Shown: positions 1 to 6,290, counted from the stretch's first letter. The stretch: DNA of 7,637 nucleotides from Bacteroidota bacterium (GCA_004293295.1 RDYC01000298.1:1-7637); one strand, 5' to 3'. Translations and numbers: made by a program. Notes: generated by a model from the letters alone, not told the origin.

Positions 1-90
1 ATAAGCTTAAAAGTAGCATTTATTTTGCCATTAATATGTTACTTGTACATTATTTACTATGGCGTTAAAGGACACGTTAAACAAGCCTAA
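1..90 (+). CDS. C-terminal end of an unidentified, probably membrane, protein (5' part outside window)
   Basis: Frame 1 is open from the first base and ends at TAA 88-90, giving 29 residues. They contain a continuous hydrophobic run (VAFILPLICYLYIIYYG) followed by a short basic tail (VKGHVKQA). This looks like a last transmembrane helix with a positively charged end. Frame 3 is also open over much of the stretch but ends earlier and is less convincing. The gap to the next gene is 45 bp on the same strand, so the two could be co-transcribed. The fragment is too short to assign a family, and a chance open frame of this length in AT-rich DNA cannot be excluded. Confidence 0.4.
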   Translation: MSLKVAFILPLICYLYIIYYGVKGHVKQA

Positions 91-95
91 CTTTC
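88..95 (+). promoter_or_regulatory. Weak candidate -7 element for the sugar-kinase gene
   Basis: TAACTTTC matches the Bacteroidota -7 consensus TAnnTTTG at all but the last base. A TTA at 65-67, close to the -33 TTG, lies 20 bp upstream. The element overlaps the stop codon of the preceding partial frame and sits about 40 bp before the kinase start. With two mismatched positions in AT-rich DNA this is only suggestive; read-through from upstream is the alternative. Confidence 0.2.
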
Positions 96-135
96 ATTAT
101 TATTGCTCAAATTATAAACCACCAAAATAGATAAA

Positions 136-990
136 ATGATACTAATAGCTGACAGCGGTTCAACCAAAACAGATTGGGCATTAACCAATCCCCAAACCGG
201 TGCTTTTACCATCTTTCACACCATTGGTTACAATCCATACTTTATTGACTCCGAAGCCATTTATTATTCTTTAAGTGAAAACCTGGTTAAGTCCTTTGAT
301 GCGGACACGGTTGAGAAAGTATATTTTTATGGTGCGGGATGCTCAACCATAGAAAAAACCGAAATTGTACGCAGGGCACTATCCCGTACTTTTAGTAAAG
401 CTACGCATATTGATGTTGGCCATGACTTATTAGGCAGTGCCCGTGCCTTATTGGGTAACAACCGAGGGTTTGCCGGGATATTGGGAACCGGAGCCAATAC
501 TTGTTTGTATGATGGAAAAGTTTGTGAGTTAAATATTGACTCGTTAGGATACCTGCTTGGTGACGAAGGCAGTGGAAGTTACATTGGCAAAAAAATAGTT
601 CGCGATTTTATGCGCAACCGTTTGGAACCGGAGTTGCAATCCCGCTTTAAAGAACGTTTTCAAATTGAAAATAATGAGCAAATTTTCCAAACATTATATA
701 CCACACAATTTCCTAACCGATACTTGGCTAGTTTTTGCAAATTTGCCGATGAGTATGTTACCCATCCCTATATTAAAAATAAGGTTCGCGATTCGTTCAG
801 GGATTTTGTCAAAAATTTGGTAAGCAAATACCCTGATTACAAAAATTACCAATTTAACTGTGTGGGTAGTGTTGGTTTTGTTTTTAAAGATATTTTAGAA
901 GAAGTAGCCATTAGCTACGATATGAAAGTTGGCAAGGTCATTCAATCGCCTTTAAAAGATTTGGTGGACTACCACTTATCAATCCTTTAG
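136..990 (+). CDS. BadF/BadG/BcrA/BcrD-family ATPase, N-acetylglucosamine-kinase-like
   Basis: This is a cytosolic sugar kinase of the ASKHA (actin/hsp70/sugar kinase) fold, 284 aa, the usual length of the Bacteroidota members commonly annotated as N-acetylglucosamine kinase. Visible motifs: the N-terminal phosphate-1 loop ADSGSTKTDWAL (residues 5-16); H96-D97, where the catalytic aspartate of GlcNAc kinases is expected; the phosphate-2 loop GILGTGANTC (114-123); the following GYLLGDEGSGSYIG (138-151); and a C-terminal adenosine-type motif VGSVGFVFKDIL (243-254). There is no signal peptide. The expected reaction is ATP-dependent 6-phosphorylation of GlcNAc or a similar aminosugar, but substrate cannot be read from sequence. 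The ATG at 136 starts exactly at the conserved beta-strand before the phosphate-1 loop, so little or no upstream extension is possible. It is followed by a bidirectional terminator and faces the GH31 gene tail-to-tail, so it is a separate transcription unit from the alpha-glucan genes. A glucose-directed activity is possible but unsupported. Confidence 0.85.
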   Translation: MILIADSGSTKTDWALTNPQTGAFTIFHTIGYNPYFIDSEAIYYSLSENLVKSFDADTVEKVYFYGAGCSTIEKTEIVRRALSRTFSKATHIDVGHDLLGSARALLGNNRGFAGILGTGANTCLYDGKVCELNIDSLGYLLGDEGSGSYIGKKIVRDFMRNRLEPELQSRFKERFQIENNEQIFQTLYTTQFPNRYLASFCKFADEYVTHPYIKNKVRDSFRDFVKNLVSKYPDYKNYQFNCVGSVGFVFKDILEEVAISYDMKVGKVIQSPLKDLVDYHLSIL

Positions 991-1016
991 TAATCGTTAA
1001 AAACATTTGTACAAAC

Positions 1017-1053
1017 AAAAGCCCTGTCTCTTTTGAAGAACAGGGCTTTTTTT
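1017..1053. terminator. Bidirectional intrinsic terminator between kinase and GH31 genes
   Basis: AAAAGCCCTGT (1017-1027) pairs perfectly with ACAGGGCTTTT (1040-1050), an 11-bp stem with a GC-rich core. The stem can extend through a bulged C1028 by TCTT (1029-1032) with AAGA (1036-1039). A run of seven T (1047-1053) follows on the plus strand. On the minus strand the A-run at 1017-1020 gives the T-run. The hairpin lies 26 bp after the kinase stop and 14 bp past the GH31 stop, so it serves both convergent genes. Confidence 0.9.
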
Positions 1054-1067
1054 CGCATGAAAAAACA

Positions 1068-3518
1068 CTACCAATTTATTACTATCTGTTCATTGGTATT
1101 CTTGATGGAGAAAGCTGCTACTGCAGCCTTTTTACTTTCAATACTTTTACCTATCGGATCAAACTGAGAAACACCTGCAATCATTTCTACGGCCTCCTTC
1201 TTAGCGGATTGTGCCACTCCATTTACTTTAAACGCGGCACCATCAAAACCATGCATCATTAACTTAATATGCTTAAACTTACTGGCATAGTTACCTTCGG
1301 CTTTTCCTAAAACCAATGTCTTTTTTGCAGCATCATAAATACAAGTTCTTTTCACAAATTGGTTGTTTAAGTAATCATAACCATCCCCAGCATCTTCGTA
1401 ATAAACAAACTCATTTGGTTCGTTACCTTTATACACATGAAGGTACATGGTATCAAGCGGTAACTCTTTAGCACTTTGTACCACACTTTGCATAGGAATA
1501 ATACTACCCCCTTTAATAAACAAGGGCAATGTTTCCATGGGGGTTTCAACGTACAATTCTTGATTACCATTGTAAACCTGTTCCGTGTGCAGGTTATACC
1601 AAGTACCCTTAGGTAAATATACCTTGTTAATTTCTTTATAGCTCACTACCGGAGCAACCATAATAGCATGGCCAAACAAATATTGGTTTTGGTAATTCCA
1701 ATCATAAATTTTTTCGTCAAACGTATAATTAATGGCTAAACTTCTAGCCACCGGCATTCCGTTTTGGGTTGATTCATAAAATGTACTGTATAAGTATGGC
1801 ATCAGTTTATAACGCAATGAGATGTAGTTGCGCACAATCTCTTCCACTTTTTCTCCATAACTCCAAGGTTCACTGTCTTTGGCATCAATCATTTTATGGC
1901 TTCTAAAAAAGGGACAAAAAGTACCGATTTGCATCCAACGGTTAAACAGTTCTTTGCTGGCCTCCCCTGCAAATCCACCCACGTCATAACCGGCATTAGC
2001 CACACCACTTAGTCCTAAGCTATTTACTAAACGCACTCCTGCCATCATGTGGTCATCTTCAGGGCGATTATCACCGGTCCAAATGGCCGAGTAACGCTGT
2101 ATGCCTGAATATGCCGCGCGAGTGAGGATAAACGGCCGCTTGCCATTCATTAGTTTTTTTGCCCCCTCGAAAGTACTTCTCGCCATTTGAAAACCATACA
2201 CATTATGCCATTCGCGATGTGTGGCTTTGCGGCCCTCATAATCTGCTTCCACCAAATCAGGAAAACGTTGTCCCCATGTGGCAGGTTCATTCATATCATT
2301 CCAAAACCCATCAATACCATCATTAATATAGCCATTAAATGAGTTGCCCCACCATTCTCTTGCTTTGGGCTTCGTAAAGTCAGGAAAATGACACCATCCC
2401 GGCCAAACCTGCCCGGTGTAATTGGTGCCATCAGGATATTTGATAAACAAATCCTGTGCCTTGCCTTCTTCATATGCCTTGTATTGGTTTTCTACCTTGA
2501 TACCCGGGTCAACAATAACCACATTTTTAAAGCCCATCCCTTCCAGTTCATCCAACATTTTTTTAGGCTGAGGAAAGCGGCTATTGTCCCATGTAAATAT
2601 TTTATACTTATCCATGTAATGGATATCAAAATAAATCACATCGGCAGGTATTTTTTTATCTCTAAACGTTTTAGCTAAAGTAATCACTTCCTTATCGGGA
2701 TAATAACTGTAGCGGCATTGCTGAAAGCCGATGCTCCATAAGGATGGCATCTCTAAACGCCCGGTTAAATCTGAGTAGGATTTCAGTATTCCGGCAACCG
2801 TAGTGTTGGCCATTAAATAATAATTCATTTCACCTGCTTCGGCTGTAAAACTACTGAAACGGTTATTAGAAGCTCCGAAGTTAAAATGGCTTTTAAAAGT
2901 ATTATCCATAAACAAACCATATACCTGTTTATGGTGCAAGCCAATAAAAAAGGGAATGGTGGCATATATCGGATCTCCTCCGCTAGGGTAAGCAAAAAAA
3001 TCTGTATTCCAATTGGTATAGCCTTCTCCACGCCTGTTTAAATTTCCTGTTTTTTCACCCAAACCAATAAACTTTTCATCATCCTGCATTTTTTTATACG
3101 TGGTAACCTCTTCACCAATCCAATTGGTACCAAATGCTGCTTCATCTTCATTAAGCACAACACCGCTTAAGGTTTGTAACGAGAACCGAACAGGCTTTTT
3201 AGTAATAACCAACTTACAGGAATCCGTGGTTAACGTAATTTGCTCCGGGGTTTCTGCCACCTTAAAAATACCCTCCACCGGTTTTGCGGTCACTGCATAA
3301 CTAAACTCATCAAAACTTGGCTGCTTGGTAATTTGGATACGCAACGTGGTTGGGGAATAAAACCTAACTTGGGCATTGCCATTGGTTGTTTTAATAAGTA
3401 CCCTTTGACTTTCTTTGGTAATTTCGGTTGCGTTGCCTAAACCATTGCTGAGGTTATTTTGAGCGTTAGTACTAAACATGGCTAGTACAGCACCTGTTGC
3501 AAGAATTAATTTTTTCAT
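1068..3518 (-). CDS. Secreted glycoside hydrolase family 31 alpha-glucosidase
   Basis: This exo-acting alpha-glycosidase has 816 aa and most likely releases glucose from the non-reducing ends of malto- or isomalto-oligosaccharides in the periplasm. Residues 1-20 are a Sec signal peptide (MKK, hydrophobic core, STNA before Q20), with no lipobox and no T9SS sorting domain. Domains in order: N-terminal beta-sandwich (~35-250); GH31 (beta/alpha)8 barrel (~255-590); proximal and distal C-terminal beta domains (~590-816), including a DUF5110-like stretch with YYEDAGDGYDY (706-716). Barrel motifs are intact: FDIHYMDKYKIFTWD (297-311), the nucleophile signature WNDMNEP (406-412, D408), the acid/base motif WTGDNRPEDDH (480-490, D483), and FFRSH (537-541). 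The ATG at 3518 is chosen because it begins the signal peptide. The gene is divergent from the Nudix-type regulator, sharing a 146-bp control region with the 21-bp palindrome, and ends at the bidirectional terminator. GH31 also includes alpha-xylosidases and other specificities, so alpha-glucosidase rests on general resemblance and the amylase neighbour. Confidence 0.93.
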   Translation of the reverse strand: MKKLILATGAVLAMFSTNAQNNLSNGLGNATEITKESQRVLIKTTNGNAQVRFYSPTTLRIQITKQPSFDEFSYAVTAKPVEGIFKVAETPEQITLTTDSCKLVITKKPVRFSLQTLSGVVLNEDEAAFGTNWIGEEVTTYKKMQDDEKFIGLGEKTGNLNRRGEGYTNWNTDFFAYPSGGDPIYATIPFFIGLHHKQVYGLFMDNTFKSHFNFGASNNRFSSFTAEAGEMNYYLMANTTVAGILKSYSDLTGRLEMPSLWSIGFQQCRYSYYPDKEVITLAKTFRDKKIPADVIYFDIHYMDKYKIFTWDNSRFPQPKKMLDELEGMGFKNVVIVDPGIKVENQYKAYEEGKAQDLFIKYPDGTNYTGQVWPGWCHFPDFTKPKAREWWGNSFNGYINDGIDGFWNDMNEPATWGQRFPDLVEADYEGRKATHREWHNVYGFQMARSTFEGAKKLMNGKRPFILTRAAYSGIQRYSAIWTGDNRPEDDHMMAGVRLVNSLGLSGVANAGYDVGGFAGEASKELFNRWMQIGTFCPFFRSHKMIDAKDSEPWSYGEKVEEIVRNYISLRYKLMPYLYSTFYESTQNGMPVARSLAINYTFDEKIYDWNYQNQYLFGHAIMVAPVVSYKEINKVYLPKGTWYNLHTEQVYNGNQELYVETPMETLPLFIKGGSIIPMQSVVQSAKELPLDTMYLHVYKGNEPNEFVYYEDAGDGYDYLNNQFVKRTCIYDAAKKTLVLGKAEGNYASKFKHIKLMMHGFDGAAFKVNGVAQSAKKEAVEMIAGVSQFDPIGKSIESKKAAVAAFSIKNTNEQIVINW

Positions 3519-3538
3519 GAGTTAATCTGCTTGTTGTA

Positions 3539-3571
3539 CAATGATACTTTTTTATTGTGATAACAACACAA
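3539..3571 (-). promoter_or_regulatory. Candidate promoter of the GH31 gene
   Basis: Read on the minus strand, TATCATTG (3546 to 3539) matches the Bacteroidota -7 consensus TAnnTTTG at all but one fixed position. TTG triplets lie 17 bp (3564-3566) and 22 bp (3569-3571) upstream as -33 candidates. The -7 element is 20 bp from the ATG at 3518, giving a short leader. The 21-bp palindrome is just upstream of this core. No Shine-Dalgarno is seen, as is normal in this phylum. Confidence 0.35.
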
Positions 3572-3582
3572 GAATAATGAAT

Positions 3583-3603
3583 AAAGTGTAAAAAATACAC
3601 TTT
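3583..3603. promoter_or_regulatory. 21-bp palindromic operator, copy 1 (GH31 / regulator divergent region)
   Basis: AAAGTGTA (3583-3590), a 5-bp A spacer (3591-3595) and TACACTTT (3596-3603) form a perfect inverted repeat with 8-bp arms. The same two arms with the same 5-bp spacing recur at 6270-6290, in the only other divergent intergenic region. The site is about 9 bp upstream of the -33-like TTG of the regulator and 11 bp or more upstream of the -33-like TTG of the GH31 gene. It fits a dimeric transcription factor, and the adjacent Nudix/winged-helix protein is the obvious candidate. The sequence does not show which protein binds or whether the effect is activation or repression. Confidence 0.75.
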
Positions 3604-3612
3604 TAAAGTTTT

Positions 3613-3643
3613 TTGTTTAAGTCGGCTTCAACAATTATATTTG
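3613..3643 (+). promoter_or_regulatory. Candidate promoter of the Nudix-type regulator gene
   Basis: TATATTTG (3636-3643) is a full match to the Bacteroidota -7 consensus TAnnTTTG. TTG at 3613-3615 lies 20 bp upstream as the -33 element, a normal spacing. The ATG follows 21 bp after the -7 element, so the leader would be very short. The palindrome ends 9 bp before the -33 element, a position equally compatible with an upstream-bound activator or with autoregulatory repression. Confidence 0.5.
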
Positions 3644-3664
3644 AACAAGCAATAATTTTCGACA

Positions 3665-4390
3665 ATGAAAAAGAACTCTTTTAAGAAACACATCTCCGTT
3701 GATTGTGTTATTTTCGGCTACGATGAAAGTAACAACAAGTTGGAGGTTTTATTAATAGAGCAAAAAGAACCTGCAAAAAAGAGCAAAAATGCATTTACTG
3801 CCCAATTTGCTTTACCCGGTGATTTAGTAAACGAAGACGAGGGATTAGATGAAGCTGCCGAAAGGGTATTAAAGGAACTAACCCATGTAGAGGGCTTGCA
3901 CCTTAGGCAGTTTTATTGTTTTGGCGACCCCATGCGTGTTAAGCAAGAAAAAGACAGGGAATGGCTAAACTTATACCGCAGTGATCCTGATGCAAGAGTA
4001 GTAACGGTTACTTACTATACCTTGGTTAGGAAAGAAATGATTCGCCCAATACCAGGTTCATTTGCTCGTAATGTGGTTTGGAAAAATGCCAAAAGAATTC
4101 CACCGCTAGCTTTTGACCACAATGCTATTGTAAAAAAAGCGGGAGAAGATCTGCGAAAGCATTTAGATAGTGATTTGATTGCAAAAGAATTGCTACCTCA
4201 GAAATTTACCTTACGTCAGTTGCAAAACTTATACGAAGTAATACTAAATACCAATTTTGACAAGCGCAACTTTATTAAACGGTTTAAACGGGACGAAGTA
4301 TTGGTAGAATTGGGTGAAAAGCAAAAAGGCCTAATGTATAAACCGGCACAACTTTATGGTTTTAAAAAACAAGATAAAGCAAGTGCCTAA
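3665..4390 (+). CDS. Nudix-domain sugar-responsive transcriptional regulator (NrtR/AraR-like)
   Basis: This cytosolic protein of 241 aa has an N-terminal Nudix fold (~8-150) and a C-terminal winged helix (~165-232, including KFTLRQLQNLYEVI at 180-193 and KRNFIKRFKRD at 200-210). This is the architecture of the NrtR family, whose Bacteroidota branch includes the arabinose regulator AraR of Bacteroides. The Nudix box region (LPGDLVNEDEGLDEAAERVL, 50-69, then KELT) is degenerate. Against GX5EX7REUXEEXGU, the first Gly is D53, the Glu of RE is V68, and the second Glu of EE is L72. Catalytic metal-binding residues are therefore missing and a hydrolase function is unlikely; the domain probably serves as a ligand sensor. 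The gene is divergent from GH31, with the 21-bp palindrome between them, and is followed by a strong terminator, so it is monocistronic. A second palindrome in front of the amylase suggests it controls the whole cluster. Its ligand is unknown; context favours an alpha-glucan-derived sugar over arabinose. Confidence 0.88.
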   Translation: MKKNSFKKHISVDCVIFGYDESNNKLEVLLIEQKEPAKKSKNAFTAQFALPGDLVNEDEGLDEAAERVLKELTHVEGLHLRQFYCFGDPMRVKQEKDREWLNLYRSDPDARVVTVTYYTLVRKEMIRPIPGSFARNVVWKNAKRIPPLAFDHNAIVKKAGEDLRKHLDSDLIAKELLPQKFTLRQLQNLYEVILNTNFDKRNFIKRFKRDEVLVELGEKQKGLMYKPAQLYGFKKQDKASA

Positions 4391-4427
4391 TTGGTAAAAT
4401 AGATTAGCAATACTTTCCTTATAAACT

Positions 4428-4460
4428 AAAAAAGGCCAACCGAATAGGTTGGCCTTTTTT
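4428..4460. terminator. Bidirectional intrinsic terminator between regulator and T9SS-protein genes
   Basis: AAAAAAGGCCAACC (4428-4441) pairs perfectly with GGTTGGCCTTTTTT (4447-4460), a 14-bp stem closed by the 5-nt loop GAATA. The terminal A and T runs give a U-tract on either strand. It lies 37 bp after the regulator stop and 16 bp past the stop of the convergent gene, and so serves both. Confidence 0.93.
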
Positions 4461-4476
4461 GATTATTCCTTAACTG

Positions 4477-6213
4477 TTATTGAACAATTAACTTTAATGT
4501 TTTGCCTTCGCCACGGTTGTTGGTAATATTTACAAACAACATACCATTGGTTAAGTCAGCTTTGTTAATAATGAATTTATTCTCTTCAATATTGTTGTAG
4601 GTAGCAATTACTTTACCTGCAATATCCATTACAGTAACATCGTGTAATTTTGCCTCATCGTTAAACTCGATATTTACTGAAGAGTTTGTAGGATTAGGGA
4701 ACAATTTAACATTGTTTAATAATCCGGCTACATCACGCACACCGTTTAAGTCTGCAACTTCGCATGAGCTATATACATAAGCTAATGTTACATCATTTGA
4801 AGTAGTTCTGGTATAAACCCTGTTAAAGCCGCCAATACCATTAGGTTCTGCACAAGCACGATCTGCTGAATCAGTAAAACTTTCTTCATTTGCAGTTTGA
4901 GAAGAATCTCCATTAACAAATTTGTAATTGAATTTACCAGGGCAAACATCATTTACTGTTGCCATGTAAAATCCTAATTTACCAGGCATTGGACTCATGC
5001 GGATTGCTCCGGCTTGCCAATTAGGGGTTTGGAAGGTTCCCATTACATAAATTCTTCCTTGTGCATCAGGAATTTCATCTGACAAATCAACCACAAAAGT
5101 AATTTTTTGGTTAGCCGGTTTAGATGGGCAAGCACCAACATCTCTTGAACCAAAGCAAGTTAGGTCAAGGGTATCATCAGCTGATAAATTCCAAACACGG
5201 TCACCTCCGCCTTCCCAATTGGTATTGCCATTTTTATGAAAACGGAATTTGAACTTAGCTTCACCAGAATCTAATTTAAGTACGGCTACATAATATGTAG
5301 TGTTACCCATTTTAGCCAATTTAACACCGGTAGTCCAATTGGTTAATTCAGGACGTCCGCCAGCTACAGTTACAGAATCAAATCCACCATCGCAGTTGGT
5401 ATTGGCCATATCTACAATAAAAGAAGCATCGTAACGAGGAAGTGGCGCAGCAGGGCAAGCTGAACAAGAAGCATAACATACCTTACCAACAACAACATTA
5501 TTAGTTACAGCAAGCGTTCTGTTATTTGATGTTGCACATGCAGAAGGTACACTTTCATCACTTCCCCAACTATTGCCATTTACATATTTATAAGCATAAA
5601 TTCCGGCAGGTACATATAGTATTACCTCGTACACCTTGTTGTTGCTAAATAAATTTGTCATGCGGGTTGCACCGGGAGTCCATTCAGGAAATCCGGCAGC
5701 TTTTTGTATGTCACCGGCTATTGATACGCCATTGGCATTAACAGCTCCAGCCAATTGCATATCAACCGCTAACCTAACCGCAAATTGACCTGCAGGAGCA
5801 GTACCTCCGAAAAGCACGGCAGGAAACACTGAGGTATCATTTGCAACTGAATCAATAAAAAACCAACGGTTTTCGTTTGTTTGGCCATTATTAGGATGAC
5901 CTTTTCGGTTTAATGCAGGAACACCTTCTGCTTGAGGCCAATCATTTCCATTAATGAATTTAAACTCGTAAAACTTACCCGCTGGAATATCTACCAGTAC
6001 AGAGTAAATGTTTCCGCTTCCACCATTAGACATTGCAGTTGCGCCAGGTTGCCAATTATCCGGGGCTCCAGCATCTTTTTGAAAATCACCGGCTATATGA
6101 ACACCATTAACACCAACAGTTTGGCCAGTCATATCAACCTGGAATTTTACTTTTTTTGCATACACACCAGTAAAAACACCGAGTGCAGCAGCCATGAGTA
6201 ATAATTTTTTCAT
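4477..6213 (-). CDS. Secreted four-repeat putative starch-binding protein with T9SS sorting domain
   Basis: The protein has 578 aa. Residues 1-19 are a signal peptide (cleavage after VYA). Four related beta-sandwich units follow: R1 ~21-135, R2 ~143-253, R3 ~261-362, R4 ~369-485. Each has a strand like FQVDM, a turn like NGVHIAGDFQ, a Trp about 10-14 residues later (W54, W178, W293, W399), an alternating strand like YEFKFINGN, and in R1-R3 a second Trp (W92, W216, W333). This pattern resembles the small E-set or carbohydrate-binding modules attached to Bacteroidota amylases, with Trp pairs able to stack on glucan. Residues ~495-578 are a T9SS type A sorting domain: LFPNPTNSSVNIEF (504-517), VTVMDIAGKVI (526-536) and a GKTLKLIVQ end. 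No catalytic domain is seen. The inferred role is an exported or surface glucan-binding protein analogous in purpose to SusE/SusF, without homology being shown. It is divergent from the amylase and shares a palindrome-bearing control region with it. Ligand and CBM family are unproven; a purely structural role is possible. Confidence 0.8.
   Translation of the reverse strand: MKKLLLMAAALGVFTGVYAKKVKFQVDMTGQTVGVNGVHIAGDFQKDAGAPDNWQPGATAMSNGGSGNIYSVLVDIPAGKFYEFKFINGNDWPQAEGVPALNRKGHPNNGQTNENRWFFIDSVANDTSVFPAVLFGGTAPAGQFAVRLAVDMQLAGAVNANGVSIAGDIQKAAGFPEWTPGATRMTNLFSNNKVYEVILYVPAGIYAYKYVNGNSWGSDESVPSACATSNNRTLAVTNNVVVGKVCYASCSACPAAPLPRYDASFIVDMANTNCDGGFDSVTVAGGRPELTNWTTGVKLAKMGNTTYYVAVLKLDSGEAKFKFRFHKNGNTNWEGGGDRVWNLSADDTLDLTCFGSRDVGACPSKPANQKITFVVDLSDEIPDAQGRIYVMGTFQTPNWQAGAIRMSPMPGKLGFYMATVNDVCPGKFNYKFVNGDSSQTANEESFTDSADRACAEPNGIGGFNRVYTRTTSNDVTLAYVYSSCEVADLNGVRDVAGLLNNVKLFPNPTNSSVNIEFNDEAKLHDVTVMDIAGKVIATYNNIEENKFIINKADLTNGMLFVNITNNRGEGKTLKLIVQ
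4480..4731 (-). other. T9SS C-terminal sorting domain (type A) coding segment
   Basis: This segment encodes residues ~495-578. The LFPNPTNSSVNIEF start, the central DIAGKV, the later LTNGMLFVNI (554-563) and the Lys-rich terminal strand KTLKLIVQ are the recurring features of Por-secretion type A sorting domains. These direct outer-membrane translocation by the type IX system and are usually cleaved on export. It implies a complete T9SS elsewhere in the genome, since none of its components is in the window. Confidence 0.85.
4759..6153 (-). repeat. Four diverged tandem beta-sandwich repeats within one gene
   Basis: The units are encoded at about 6153-5809 (R1), 5787-5455 (R2), 5433-5128 (R3) and 5109-4759 (R4). 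R1 and R2 are closest: NGVHIAGDFQKDAG against NGVSIAGDIQKAAG, and KFINGNDW against KYVNGNSW. R3 and R4 keep the Trp and the FxVD start but are more divergent, and R4 lacks the second Trp (KFVNGDSS). Cysteines occur only in R2-R4 (C226, C246, C250, C253; C274, C353, C362; C424, C454, C484). The similarity is at protein level; I see no long exact DNA repeat. Confidence 0.75.
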
Positions 6214-6237
6214 TTTATATTTAGTTTAGTTGTTAAG

Positions 6238-6261
6238 CGAATATAATTAAATTATGAACAA
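6238..6261 (-). promoter_or_regulatory. Weak candidate promoter of the T9SS-protein gene
   Basis: On the minus strand TATATTCG (6245 to 6238) matches TAnnTTTG at all but one fixed position. A T-run ending in TTG (6261 to 6259) lies only 13 bp upstream, short of the usual ~20. A TTA at 6270-6268 would give 22 bp and touch the palindrome edge. The true -33 element is therefore ambiguous. The leader to the ATG at 6213 would be about 20 nt. Confidence 0.25.
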
Positions 6262-6269
6262 AAAAAATA

Positions 6270-6290
6270 AAAGTGTAGGAAATACACTTT
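6270..6290. promoter_or_regulatory. 21-bp palindromic operator, copy 2 (T9SS protein / amylase divergent region)
   Basis: AAAGTGTA (6270-6277), spacer GGAAA (6278-6282) and TACACTTT (6283-6290) match the copy at 3583-3603 in all 16 arm positions and in spacer length, while the spacer sequence differs. The spacer variation with fixed arms is typical of a dimer-binding operator. It lies 40 bp before the amylase ATG and 56 bp before the ATG of the T9SS protein, so it is placed to act on both. The T-run after it (6292-6299) makes it look superficially like a terminator, but no plus-strand gene ends here. Confidence 0.75.

Noticed and set aside
1367..3031. Several 60-68-residue open frames on the minus strand inside the GH31 gene (such as 1367-1570, 2291-2473, 2825-3031)
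   Set aside because: They overlap the GH31 coding sequence in other frames, have no family resemblance or leader, and GH31 is intact with all motifs.
2388..3440. Plus-strand open frames antisense to GH31 (2388-2678, 3100-3300, 3240-3440)
   Set aside because: They are antisense shadows of a strongly conserved gene with no promoter-like or family evidence.
1068..3518. GH31 protein as a T9SS cargo or lipoprotein
   Set aside because: Its C-terminus lacks the PNP-type sorting domain and the signal peptide has no lipobox cysteine; periplasmic location is more likely.
3665..4390. Annotation as an ordinary Nudix hydrolase
   Set aside because: The Nudix box lacks key residues and there is a C-terminal winged helix; regulator is the better call.
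5932..6201. 89-residue plus-strand open frame antisense to the T9SS protein
   Set aside because: It lies entirely opposite the signal peptide and R1 coding region, and its composition is not protein-like.
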